DNA of 64,000 nucleotides from Muribaculaceae bacterium (GTDB lineage Bacteria; Bacteroidota; Bacteroidia; Bacteroidales; Muribaculaceae): NCBI GenBank assembly GCA_022509065.1, contig JAFLTY010000007.1, positions 19,236 to 83,235 of the forward strand, read 5' to 3'. Shown piece by piece: positions 31,034 to 39,857 of this stretch (position 1 is its first letter; each line of letters starts with the position of its first letter). The notes under the pieces were generated by a model. It saw only the letters and a program-made list of their open reading frames with translations, ran no database searches and was not told where the DNA came from. The position numbers and the translations under genes were made by a program.

Positions 31034-31678
31034 CTAACTTATACGTCTCATCAGAGTTAGCCCGTCACGCACCGGCAGAATGACTTTCTCTAAACGGGGA
31101 TGCGCTTTTACATAGTCGTTAAACTCGGCTATTGCGCGTGTCTGGCTATCTTTTGGCTCGTTAGAGCCGACAACTTTCATATCCCAGAGAGTGTTGTCCG
31201 CAAGGATAAAACCTCCTACCGGCACTTTGTCGAACACAGCGTCTAGATATTGCCTATACTGGCGTTTGTTGGCGTCTATAAACACCATATCCCACGATCC
31301 TTCCATTGTGTCGAGAAGTGTGAGAGCATCCCCGATATGAAGGTGTATTCGGTCTCCCATAGGTTGGGAGGCGAACAGTGTGGTCAGTTCGGGTTCTTTC
31401 TCCTCGTCAATTTCAACAGTGTCGATAATGGCTGTGTCGTTAAGACCCTCAGCTATCGCCAGTGTCGAATAACCGGTAAAGGTGCCCAGTTCCAAAACCC
31501 GTTGCGGATTAATCATGGCAGTAAGCATCTTGAGCAACCGTCCCTGATAATGTCCCGAACACATTCGCGGATAGAGATGGTGAAGATGTGTACGACGGTA
31601 CACGTCTTTAAGCACTTGCGGCTCCTCATCGATGTGTGCGAGTATATACTCCTCAAGGTGGTCGTTATAAGCCAACAT
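31034..31678 (-). CDS. SAM-dependent O-methyltransferase (class I, COMT-like)
   Basis: RVLELGTFTGYSTLAIAEGL, WDMVFIDANKRQY. Confidence 0.9.
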   Translation of the reverse strand: MLAYNDHLEEYILAHIDEEPQVLKDVYRRTHLHHLYPRMCSGHYQGRLLKMLTAMINPQRVLELGTFTGYSTLAIAEGLNDTAIIDTVEIDEEKEPELTTLFASQPMGDRIHLHIGDALTLLDTMEGSWDMVFIDANKRQYRQYLDAVFDKVPVGGFILADNTLWDMKVVGSNEPKDSQTRAIAEFNDYVKAHPRLEKVILPVRDGLTLMRRIS

Positions 31679-31860
31679 TTTTGTCTGTTAATTTCAAATC
31701 ACAAAATTAATTAATATTTTTTGAAAAGTCGGGCAAATTGTCTAACTTAGTGGCTCGAACGACGTCATACCACTTATTGCGACAGTCAATCTTTTTTATT
31801 TTAAGCTTTATCATTAGGACTTTAATCGTTTAAGTCTAACCAAATCCTTAACTAAATTCC

Positions 31861-32949
31861 ATGCATACCAAAAACTCTCATCGATATTGTGTAATAATGT
31901 GCGGAGGCATAGGCAGCCGTTTTTGGCCTTACAGCCGCACTTCACTACCCAAACAATTCCTGGATTTCTTTGGCACGGGCTCAACACTTCTCCAAATGAC
32001 ATACGAACGTATTCTCCCCATAGTGAATGCGGAGAATATAATAGTGGTGACTAATGCCGAATATGCCGATTTGGTGCGCGAGCAGCTGCCCGACATAAAA
32101 CCCGAAAACATCCTTTACGAGCCGGCACGCCGTAACACGGCGCCCTGTGTAGCGTGGGCTGCAAGCCATATTCGCAGCATCGATCCCGAGGGGTCGATGA
32201 TAGTCACTCCCGCCGACCATCTGATAACACGTCAGCCAGAATTTATCGAGGCCGTCAAACGTGGGTTCGATTTTGTGGAACAAAACGACGCCCTACTAAC
32301 CTTGGGTATAACCCCCATGCGACCTGACACCGGATACGGATATATACAGGTTGGCGAGCGCATTGACGGCAATATAAGCAAAGTGAAGACTTTCACCGAA
32401 AAACCCGACCGCCAGATGGCCGAAGTGTTTTTGTCGACCGGCGAGTTTTTCTGGAACTCGGGAATTTTCTTGTGGCGCACAGCTACCATCCTCGAGGCTT
32501 TCGACAAATGCGCTCCCGAAATTGCCGCTTTGTTCAAACATTGCGACACGTTGACCGATGACCGACAAAGGCAGCATTATATCGAGACTCATTTCGCGTC
32601 GTGTCCTGCTATCTCTATTGACTATGCCGTCATGGAAAAGGCCGATAATGTCTATGTCGAGACAGTAAAGTTCGGCTGGAGCGATTTGGGAACATGGTCG
32701 GCGTTATTTGACCATTCTCCAAAAAACCGCGATAACAACGTCACACAAAACTGTAACGTGCTATCGTACGACTCGTCGGGTAATATCTTTGCCGTACGAG
32801 GCGAAAAACTCATTGTCGTGAACGGCCTTCACGATTACATAGTGGCCGATGCCGGCGATGTGCTTCTTATCTGTCCCAAAGCCGACGAACAGCGCATACG
32901 CAACATTGTCAACGATGCCCACGCCTCCTTCGGCGACAAATTCATCTAA
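31861..32949 (+). CDS. manC: Mannose-1-phosphate guanylyltransferase
   Basis: MCGGIGSRFWPYSRTSLPKQFLD, RRNTAPCVAWAA, FTEKPDRQMAE, ISIDYAVMEK. Confidence 0.94.
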   Translation: MHTKNSHRYCVIMCGGIGSRFWPYSRTSLPKQFLDFFGTGSTLLQMTYERILPIVNAENIIVVTNAEYADLVREQLPDIKPENILYEPARRNTAPCVAWAASHIRSIDPEGSMIVTPADHLITRQPEFIEAVKRGFDFVEQNDALLTLGITPMRPDTGYGYIQVGERIDGNISKVKTFTEKPDRQMAEVFLSTGEFFWNSGIFLWRTATILEAFDKCAPEIAALFKHCDTLTDDRQRQHYIETHFASCPAISIDYAVMEKADNVYVETVKFGWSDLGTWSALFDHSPKNRDNNVTQNCNVLSYDSSGNIFAVRGEKLIVVNGLHDYIVADAGDVLLICPKADEQRIRNIVNDAHASFGDKFI

Positions 32950-33033
32950 CCATTGTATTCTACTTCGGGTCGATGTAGAAAATATCGGAGCAAAATAAAA
33001 TACTGATTGTCTAATAGTTTATATAATAATAAT

Positions 33034-33079
33034 TTAAACAGTTAAGGAGGTGAATAAATTCACCTCCTTAACTGTTTAA
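33034..33079. terminator. 46-bp near-perfect palindrome, likely bidirectional terminator between convergent manC and ald
   Basis: Arms 33034-33055 and 33058-33079 perfectly complementary: TTAAACAGTTAAGGAGGTGAAT / ATTCACCTCCTTAACTGTTTAA. Confidence 0.75.
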
Positions 33080-33122
33080 TGATAACGGACGCAGTTATAA
33101 AGTTTGAAGCGTCCGGGTGGGG

Positions 33123-34232
33123 TTATTTCAGTTCGAGGGGGGTATAGGGGAGGTTCCACGCTTCGGCAACAGCCTTGAAGGTTACTTTGCCGTCAACAAC
33201 GTTGACACCCTGAGCGAGCCCGGCGTCGGCTTTGCAGGCTTCAACCCAGCCCATATCGGCAAGACGGAGTGCGTAAGGCAGAGTGGCGTTTGTCAGCGCG
33301 AGAGTCGAGGTATAGGGCACTGCGCCGGGGATGTTTGCGACAGCGTAGTGTATAACACCGTCTACAACATACACGGGTTCGTCGTGGCTTGTGGCGTGTG
33401 ATGTTTCGAAGCAACCGCCCTGGTCGATAGCTACGTCAACCATAACCGAACCGGGAGCAAGCAGTTTGACCATGTCTTTGGTTACCAAATGGGGAGCTTT
33501 TGCACCGGGCACGAGTACCGAACCGATAACGAGGTCGGTGTCGGGGAGTTCGTTTTCGATATTGTGCTGGCTTGAGTAAAGGGTCTTGACGTTTTTAGGC
33601 ATTACTTCGGCAACGTGGCGAAGTGTGGGCAGCGATATGTCGGTGATGGTTACATCGGCACCGAGGCCGGCTGCCATAAGAGCGGCGTTACGGCCAACTA
33701 CACCTGCGCCAAGTACAAGGACTTTGGCGGGTTTGACACCGGGTACACCACCGATAAGCAGACCTTTGCCCCCTTGGGGTTTTTCGAGGAAGCGTGCGCC
33801 TTCCTGTATAGACATACGGCCGGCAACCTCACTCATGGGTATGAGAAGAGGAAGAAGACCCATGCGGTCGCGTACTGTTTCGTAGGCTATACATGTGGCA
33901 CCGGATGCTATCATTGCCTTGGTGAGTTCTTCGTCGCTGGCAAAATGGAAATAGGTGAAGAGAAGTTGACCTTTCTTAACCAATTTATATTCGGGTTCGA
34001 TAGGTTCTTTCACTTTGATGATCATGTCGGCGATAGCATAAGTTTCTTCTATTGTGGGAAGAATCTTAGCTCCGGCCTTAACGTATTCGTCGTCGGCAAA
34101 TCCGCTGCCTTCGCCTGCGGTGTGCTGCACATAGACAGTGTGGCCGTGTTTAACCAGTTCTTTTACACCCGCGGGTGTCACTGCAACGCGATTTTCGTTG
34201 TTTTTGATTTCTTTGGGAACACCGATAATCAT
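33123..34232 (-). CDS. ald: Alanine dehydrogenase
   Basis: MIIGVPKEIKNNENRVAVTPAGV, KVLVLGAGVVGRNAALMAAGLGADVTI, MVDVAIDQGGCFETS. Confidence 0.96.
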   Translation of the reverse strand: MIIGVPKEIKNNENRVAVTPAGVKELVKHGHTVYVQHTAGEGSGFADDEYVKAGAKILPTIEETYAIADMIIKVKEPIEPEYKLVKKGQLLFTYFHFASDEELTKAMIASGATCIAYETVRDRMGLLPLLIPMSEVAGRMSIQEGARFLEKPQGGKGLLIGGVPGVKPAKVLVLGAGVVGRNAALMAAGLGADVTITDISLPTLRHVAEVMPKNVKTLYSSQHNIENELPDTDLVIGSVLVPGAKAPHLVTKDMVKLLAPGSVMVDVAIDQGGCFETSHATSHDEPVYVVDGVIHYAVANIPGAVPYTSTLALTNATLPYALRLADMGWVEACKADAGLAQGVNVVDGKVTFKAVAEAWNLPYTPLELK

Positions 34233-34291
34233 TGTTCTTTTGTTTTTAAGGTTAAATATTAAGGTTTATATAAAGTTGAGAAATATTATTT

Positions 34292-35683
34292 TCAGTTGAC
34301 AGTAAAGATGAAATATTCACCGGATTCGAGTGTCTCGGGGATGGAGGTTCCTCCGTTTTTGACGCTAACGGCTTTGGCGTTTGTCATGTCGGGTGAGGCG
34401 CTGTCAAAGGTTACAGTCTGAGTTTCAGCCCCCAGATTCACCCCGACAATGGTGCGGCTGTTGCCGTCCTTGCGTTCGAAAACAAGCACGTCTGGCGATG
34501 TGGTGCGATAGGTTATCATGCTTGCAGTGGATGCATCGGCCGACAATTCGGGTCGGGAGTGTTTAAGACTGTTTAAAGCGGTGTAGAAGAGTGTCCAGTC
34601 GTTTGATGTCCAGTCGGGAGCTTCGTCTTTGACGAAAAACTCGAACGGGCGGTTCATGCCCACCTCCTGTCCGGTGTATATAAGCGGCATGCCGGGTAGT
34701 GTGTATGTTAACACAGCAAAGGCCGGAACGAGATGGCCAAGGCGGTCAAACTCAGTGCCTTCCCATGAGTTCAAATCGTGGTTGGTTATCATATTCATCA
34801 AATATGCCCCCAACGGAAAGTCAGCATGCTGCCGTTGAACCAGTGTCGGTATATCTGAGGCGCGAGCCGGTGCAGGGGTGTGAACGTATCCATCGTTTCC
34901 CACAAAACCATACTGGCCGGCATTCGCCGATATGGCGTTAAAAAGGTCTTTCATGGGCCAGTTATAGGCCATGTCAAAAGCGTGTTCCTCCAAATCGGGC
35001 GCACTCGCTTCGGCAAGCATGAACAATTCGGGTTGTAGTGCTTGAAGACGCTGTCGGGCGTCGTTCCAGAAATCGGTGGGAACCTCCATGGCAACATCGC
35101 AACGGAAACCATCGACGCCAACATCGGTAAGCCAGTACGACATAGCGTCTATCATTGCCTCACGCGTGCCAATGTTTGAATAATCCAACTTATACACATC
35201 GGTCCAGTCATAAGGGCCGTACATGTCTCCTTTCTCGTTACGGGCGTAGTAGTCGGGATGCTCAATAACCCACGCGTTGTCGCATCCTGTGTGATTGGGT
35301 ACCCAGTCGAGAATGACTTTCATTCCGCGTGCGTGGGCATTGTCGACAAGGGTTTTGAAATCAGCGAGGGTGCCAAATTCAGGATTAACCGCTTTATAAT
35401 CTTTCACTGCATAGTAGCTTCCAAGTTCGCCCTTGCGGTTTTTTTCACTTATTGGATGTATGGGCATGAACCACAGGATATCCACTCCGAGGTCTTTAAG
35501 ACGGTCAAGGTTGGCGTTGACTCCTGCAAACGACCCTTCGTCGGTGAACTGACGGGTGTTGACTTCGTAAATAACGGCATTCTTAGCCCACTCGGGATGT
35601 TTGACAGTGGTGGGAGCCGCACCGAATACGGGCATCCCTATTGTCGCTGCAAAAATCAACGACAGTAAAGATTTGGTTTTCAT
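34292..35683 (-). CDS. Secreted alpha-amylase family (GH13) glycosidase
   Basis: Signal peptide; VILDWVPNHTG, GFRCDVAMEVP, FMLAEA, MITNHDLNSWEG: GH13 conserved regions. Confidence 0.93.
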   Translation of the reverse strand: MKTKSLLSLIFAATIGMPVFGAAPTTVKHPEWAKNAVIYEVNTRQFTDEGSFAGVNANLDRLKDLGVDILWFMPIHPISEKNRKGELGSYYAVKDYKAVNPEFGTLADFKTLVDNAHARGMKVILDWVPNHTGCDNAWVIEHPDYYARNEKGDMYGPYDWTDVYKLDYSNIGTREAMIDAMSYWLTDVGVDGFRCDVAMEVPTDFWNDARQRLQALQPELFMLAEASAPDLEEHAFDMAYNWPMKDLFNAISANAGQYGFVGNDGYVHTPAPARASDIPTLVQRQHADFPLGAYLMNMITNHDLNSWEGTEFDRLGHLVPAFAVLTYTLPGMPLIYTGQEVGMNRPFEFFVKDEAPDWTSNDWTLFYTALNSLKHSRPELSADASTASMITYRTTSPDVLVFERKDGNSRTIVGVNLGAETQTVTFDSASPDMTNAKAVSVKNGGTSIPETLESGEYFIFTVN

Positions 35684-35706
35684 GTCTTGAAAAAAACTGC
35701 TTACAG

Positions 35707-36159
35707 TTACAGTGGCATTGAACGGTGAATTGAGTTGTCAAGCGATATGAAAGTCTCGGTGCCGATAACTCCGGGAATCATTTGTATGCGGTTGTTAAGC
35801 AATTCCATGAGGTGTTCGTTGTCGCGCGCGTACACCTTGAGGAGCATCCCGAAAGTGCCGGTGGTGTAGTGGCATTCGACCACTTCAGGTATTTTTTCGA
35901 GTTCGCGGACAGCCTCGCGGTACATTGCTCCTCGTTCAAGGCTGACGCCTATATAAGTGCAAGTACTGAAACCCAGTGACTTAGGGTTGACATTATATCC
36001 TGAACCGGTAATGACTCCAAGTTCACAAAGGCGTTGTATGCGCTGATGTACGGCGGCACGCGACACTCCGCACTCATGCGCCACATCTTTTGACGGGATG
36101 CGGGCGTTTTTCATGATTATGGATAATATCTTTCGGTCAAGGCTGTCTATTTTTTCCAT
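35707..36159 (-). CDS. Lrp/AsnC family transcriptional regulator
   Basis: DSLDRKILSIIMKNARIPSKDVAHECGVSRAAVHQRIQRLCELGVITG plus RAM-like domain. Confidence 0.94.
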   Translation of the reverse strand: MEKIDSLDRKILSIIMKNARIPSKDVAHECGVSRAAVHQRIQRLCELGVITGSGYNVNPKSLGFSTCTYIGVSLERGAMYREAVRELEKIPEVVECHYTTGTFGMLLKVYARDNEHLMELLNNRIQMIPGVIGTETFISLDNSIHRSMPL

Positions 36160-36226
36160 AGCATTGTATTGTTTGTCGTTGTATTATGCTTTTTTGTTGA
36201 GGTATGGCCGGTATCGCGCCAAACCA

Positions 36227-36261
36227 CTTGCAAAATTACAAAATTATTGTAATACTGCAAG
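36227..36261. promoter_or_regulatory. 35-bp dyad-symmetric operator candidate overlapping promoter-like boxes upstream of the Lrp-type gene
   Basis: CTTGCA-aa-ATTACAA-aatta-TTGTAAT-ac-TGCAAG; minus-strand TAATTTTG boxes at 36231-36238 and 36239-36246. Confidence 0.65.
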
Positions 36262-36392
36262 CATTTTGTAAAACATATAAACGAAAAAATGTTAAAATTT
36301 AGACAAAATTATTTTTTCAGCATTGAACTGTTCACAACATTTCCAACCTCATTCATATTTCATAGCAGTGTGATAGGACTCGAGATGTATGG

Positions 36393-36692
36393 TCAGTGAA
36401 TGAAAAGACGTCGAATAATAGGAGATTGAGAAGCACCCGCCAATTCATTGAGGCGTTGTACTATAGCATCGGACATAAAGGCGAGTTCGTTTTTTATAGG
36501 GCCGGAAGTGATGCGGACATGTAATTCATCGTTTTTGACCCATCGGGCGGATGTATATCGGTTTATTGTGGGTCCGACGGCCTCGGGCCACAGATAACAG
36601 ATGCGGTGTGCGTCATAACTGTTCTGAGCGCCGGCTTCGCGGATGGCTTGGCGGATAAGATCGCCAATTTGTATGGCATCGTGACGTTTCAT
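36393..36692 (-). CDS. DUF721 / DciA-like protein
   Basis: IGDLIRQAIREAG...YLWPEAVGPTINRYTSARWVKNDELHVRITSGPIKNELAFM; adjacent to recF. Confidence 0.85.
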   Translation of the reverse strand: MKRHDAIQIGDLIRQAIREAGAQNSYDAHRICYLWPEAVGPTINRYTSARWVKNDELHVRITSGPIKNELAFMSDAIVQRLNELAGASQSPIIRRLFIH

Positions 36693-36695
36693 GGA

Positions 36696-37808
36696 TTATC
36701 GCAGCTGCACCGCCTGAGTGAACACTCCGTCAGTTACTGTCCATAACGATTGGGCTCCCGGCAGATGCGATAGAATTTCGTCGAGATGTTTGCGGTTGGT
36801 GTCCGTAATGAATATTTGTCCGAACTCCGAGCCCGTGACCAGCGCGATGATATTTTCGACGCGACGGCTGTCGAGTTTGTCGAAAATGTCGTCGAGCAAT
36901 AATAGAGGTTTGAGTCCTGTTGCCTTAGCGAGAAAGTCATATTGTGCCAGTCGCAACGCTATGGTGAAGGTCTTTGACTGTCCTTGTGAGGCAGTGCGCC
37001 TCAATGGCAAGTCGTTGAGCGACATTTCCAGGTCGTCACGGTGTGGTCCTGCGGATGTGAAACCGAGCATGCGGTCGCGATCCCGACGATGGTCAAGGAT
37101 GTTTATCAACGAACCGTCCGGATCGTTATCCATCTGAGTGTTAAGACTCAAAGATGTTCTTTCGGACGAGTTGGAGATGGCGTTATAATAGCGTTGATGG
37201 ATTTGGACAAGTTGCTCGACGAAACGCCTACGCTCGGCAGTGATGATATTTGCGAAAGCGTCCATAGCCGTTTCATAAGCTTGGAAAAGGGCGGCGTCGC
37301 GTATGTCGCTGCGTAGCAATTTGTTGCGGTTGTCAAGAGCGTTGTTGTATTTAATGAGGGCATCAAGATATGTCGGGTTGCCTTGGCTGATGACCATGTC
37401 CATGAAGCGACGACGCACCTCGCCCGCGCCGGTTATAAGGTCCATATCGGCGGGCGATACAAGAACCGTTGGAAATAGGCCAATGTGATCGCTTAGGCGC
37501 GGATATTCCTTGCCGGAGCGTTTAACCGATTTACGACGTTTGGCTCCTATGCTGATATTGATGTCCTCATCAGTGTTGTGACGTAAGTACTGAGCTTGCA
37601 ACAGTGCGAATTCTTCATCCCGATGTACTATAAGGCTGTCATGCACTCCGGTGAAACTACGGCAGAAACTAAGGTAATATATGGCGTCGAGAAGGTTACT
37701 CTTGCCCATACCGTTATCGCCCAAAAAACAGTTAAGTTTATCGGAAAAGGTGAGTTTTGTCGAGGCGATATTTTTGAAATTAGTTATGGCAAGCTGTCGT
37801 AGAAGCAT
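36696..37808 (-). CDS. recF: DNA replication/repair protein RecF
   Basis: LRQLAITNFKNIASTKLTFSDKLNCFLGDNGMGKSNLLDAIYYLSF, LLLLDDIFDKLD. Start chosen at internal Met (MLLRQ); tool ORF extends to 37841. Confidence 0.95.
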   Translation of the reverse strand: MLLRQLAITNFKNIASTKLTFSDKLNCFLGDNGMGKSNLLDAIYYLSFCRSFTGVHDSLIVHRDEEFALLQAQYLRHNTDEDINISIGAKRRKSVKRSGKEYPRLSDHIGLFPTVLVSPADMDLITGAGEVRRRFMDMVISQGNPTYLDALIKYNNALDNRNKLLRSDIRDAALFQAYETAMDAFANIITAERRRFVEQLVQIHQRYYNAISNSSERTSLSLNTQMDNDPDGSLINILDHRRDRDRMLGFTSAGPHRDDLEMSLNDLPLRRTASQGQSKTFTIALRLAQYDFLAKATGLKPLLLLDDIFDKLDSRRVENIIALVTGSEFGQIFITDTNRKHLDEILSHLPGAQSLWTVTDGVFTQAVQLR

Positions 37809-37915
37809 CACAAAGGTGAAAAAGGAGAGGTTAATAGCCAATAAACCATTCAGTCCCTTTTTGTCGCAAAAAGATGAGAAGATAACGGAATGAATCGAAA
37901 CGACGTGACTCTATG

Positions 37916-38737
37916 TCAATTTTCCGCTTCTTCGAAATGGGTCTGGAAAAACCACAGCTGATATGGAAGAGCGTTTCTCCAGTAGGGGTTGTTATGTGCC
38001 CCGGGTCGCGAGATAAAGTCGTGAGGAATCTTTGCATCAACAAGAGCCTGATGGAGATTGTTGTTGACGTCAGCAAAGAAATCATCAACTCCACAGTCAA
38101 AAATGATATTGTTGACACCGGGTTTCAACGTAGGTACAAGAGTTGTGACGGTGTATGCGTCCCAAAGTTCCGGGTTTTCATCCTTGGCACCAAGCGCTTC
38201 TTTCATTTTCCATCTTTCCGGGAAAGGACGTATGTCCACGCCGCCCGATGTAGAGCCGCAATTTTTCCATATATCGGGATGTCGCAAGCCAAGCCATAAA
38301 CCGCCGTGACCACCCATACTGAGGCCGGTAATAGCCCGATGCTGAGCAGTGGGGTTGGTGGGATAATTACTGTCGATGTAGGGCACAAGAACTTCGGTGA
38401 AGAATGACTCCATGCGTACGTCAGGATTAGCGGGAGCATCCCAGTACCAAGTGTCCATGCCCGAAGGAAGGACAAATACCATCCCATAGCGGTCGGCCCA
38501 TTCGCCGAGGTCAGGACGAACAATAGTCCAGGAGTTATTGTCGCCACCGAAACCGTTGAGTAGATAGACCGTATTGAAGCCATCGGCCGGTTTTGGTGTA
38601 TCGGGAGTTATCACCGTTACGTTCATGTCTGTCGGAAGATATCCGGCTGCGGACACGCTTATGGTGTCGGTTTTGTGAGCTGACGCTACAAAAGAAAGGC
38701 AAGAGGCCAGGACTAAGTAAAAAAAGCGTTTATTCAT
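37916..38737 (-). CDS. Secreted esterase (alpha/beta hydrolase, esterase D/CE1-like)
   Basis: Signal peptide, VYLLNGFGGDNNSW, GLSMGGHGGLWLGLRHPDIW. Confidence 0.9.
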   Translation of the reverse strand: MNKRFFYLVLASCLSFVASAHKTDTISVSAAGYLPTDMNVTVITPDTPKPADGFNTVYLLNGFGGDNNSWTIVRPDLGEWADRYGMVFVLPSGMDTWYWDAPANPDVRMESFFTEVLVPYIDSNYPTNPTAQHRAITGLSMGGHGGLWLGLRHPDIWKNCGSTSGGVDIRPFPERWKMKEALGAKDENPELWDAYTVTTLVPTLKPGVNNIIFDCGVDDFFADVNNNLHQALVDAKIPHDFISRPGAHNNPYWRNALPYQLWFFQTHFEEAEN

Positions 38738-39449
38738 GATTTGAAGAGTTTAGTCTACATTTTATATAGTTGATAATTATATCGGCGATGTCTTCCAGTG
38801 ACATAGTGGACGAATTGACAGTAATGTCGTATGAGGCCGAATCTCCCCACCTTTTGTCGGTATAGAAATTATAGAAACCGGCGCGTAGTTTATTTGTTTT
38901 TTCAGCAATCCGTTTAGCCTGGTCGAAAGTCAGGTTTTTCTCGCGGTCGGCTATACGCCTTGCACAATCGTCGGTGTCGGCGTGTACAAAAATATTAATG
39001 AGATTCGGAGTGTCGCGTAACACATAATCGGCGGTTCGCCCAACAATAACGCAGGGACCTTCCTCAGCGATATGGTGTATGAAATCGCACTGTGCTTTAT
39101 ACAAGGCGTCATCGCTTATTGATGAGGCAGTGTATGTTGAATGGGTGGAGAAACCCATATTGAACGCGAAAAGGCCGTTGATGAAATGTGGGCGTCGTTC
39201 GTCGTTTCGTTCAAAAATTTCAGGACTGAGTCCCGACCGGACGGCAGCGTCAACAAGCAATTCCTTGTCGTAAAAGGCGATGTTCAGTCTATCGGCCAAC
39301 ATGCGACCCAGAGCGCGACCGCCACTCCCCATACGGCGTCCGATGGTGATGACATACTTTTCAGGTAGAGAGTAATTAACTGAATCGTTTTCGTGGTACG
39401 CTGAGGCTGGCATTTGATTTATTGGCATCGGGTTTGGTTGAATACGCAA
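38730..39449 (-). CDS. Cytidylate kinase-like family protein
   Basis: YVITIGRRMGSGGRALGRMLADRLNIAFYDKELL, VIVGRTADYVLRD. Confidence 0.88.
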   Translation of the reverse strand: MRIQPNPMPINQMPASAYHENDSVNYSLPEKYVITIGRRMGSGGRALGRMLADRLNIAFYDKELLVDAAVRSGLSPEIFERNDERRPHFINGLFAFNMGFSTHSTYTASSISDDALYKAQCDFIHHIAEEGPCVIVGRTADYVLRDTPNLINIFVHADTDDCARRIADREKNLTFDQAKRIAEKTNKLRAGFYNFYTDKRWGDSASYDITVNSSTMSLEDIADIIINYIKCRLNSSNHE

Positions 39450-39482
39450 AGATAAAAAATAATTTGTTAAAGGACAATGATG

Positions 39483-39782
39483 TCATTTATTCTTTTGCCG
39501 TTTTTTACTTTTAGCTTTGGATGAGAAGTGATCGTTGTATATTTTGATTCCAAATATAATAACCGAACAAACCAAAGTAATGATGTTTGTCACCCACAAC
39601 GCCCATACATGTGTCAGAAATCCCAGCACTACAAAGAAAGCCGAACCGAGACCCATCATGACAAAAGTTGTCATCGCGATGCCATCGGTATCACGAGTAC
39701 GTATGGTAGTGAGAGCTTGCGGTACGTATCCAAATATCATGCATATTGCTGCGCCGTAAGAAAAAAAATCTATAGCTGTCAT
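39483..39782 (-). CDS. SemiSWEET / PQ-loop family transporter
   Basis: YGAAICMIFGYVPQALTTIRTRDTDGIAMTTFVMM with three hydrophobic helices. Confidence 0.88.
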   Translation of the reverse strand: MTAIDFFSYGAAICMIFGYVPQALTTIRTRDTDGIAMTTFVMMGLGSAFFVVLGFLTHVWALWVTNIITLVCSVIIFGIKIYNDHFSSKAKSKKRQKNK

Positions 39783-39857
39783 AGTTGTGTCTTATATACC
39801 GAAACAAGCACGTGCCTTCTCCGGCCAATAACCTTTAACGAGGCCACGTGCCAAAAA

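Noticed and set aside
33615-34262. 215-aa plus-strand ORF
   Set aside because: Antisense shadow of ald.
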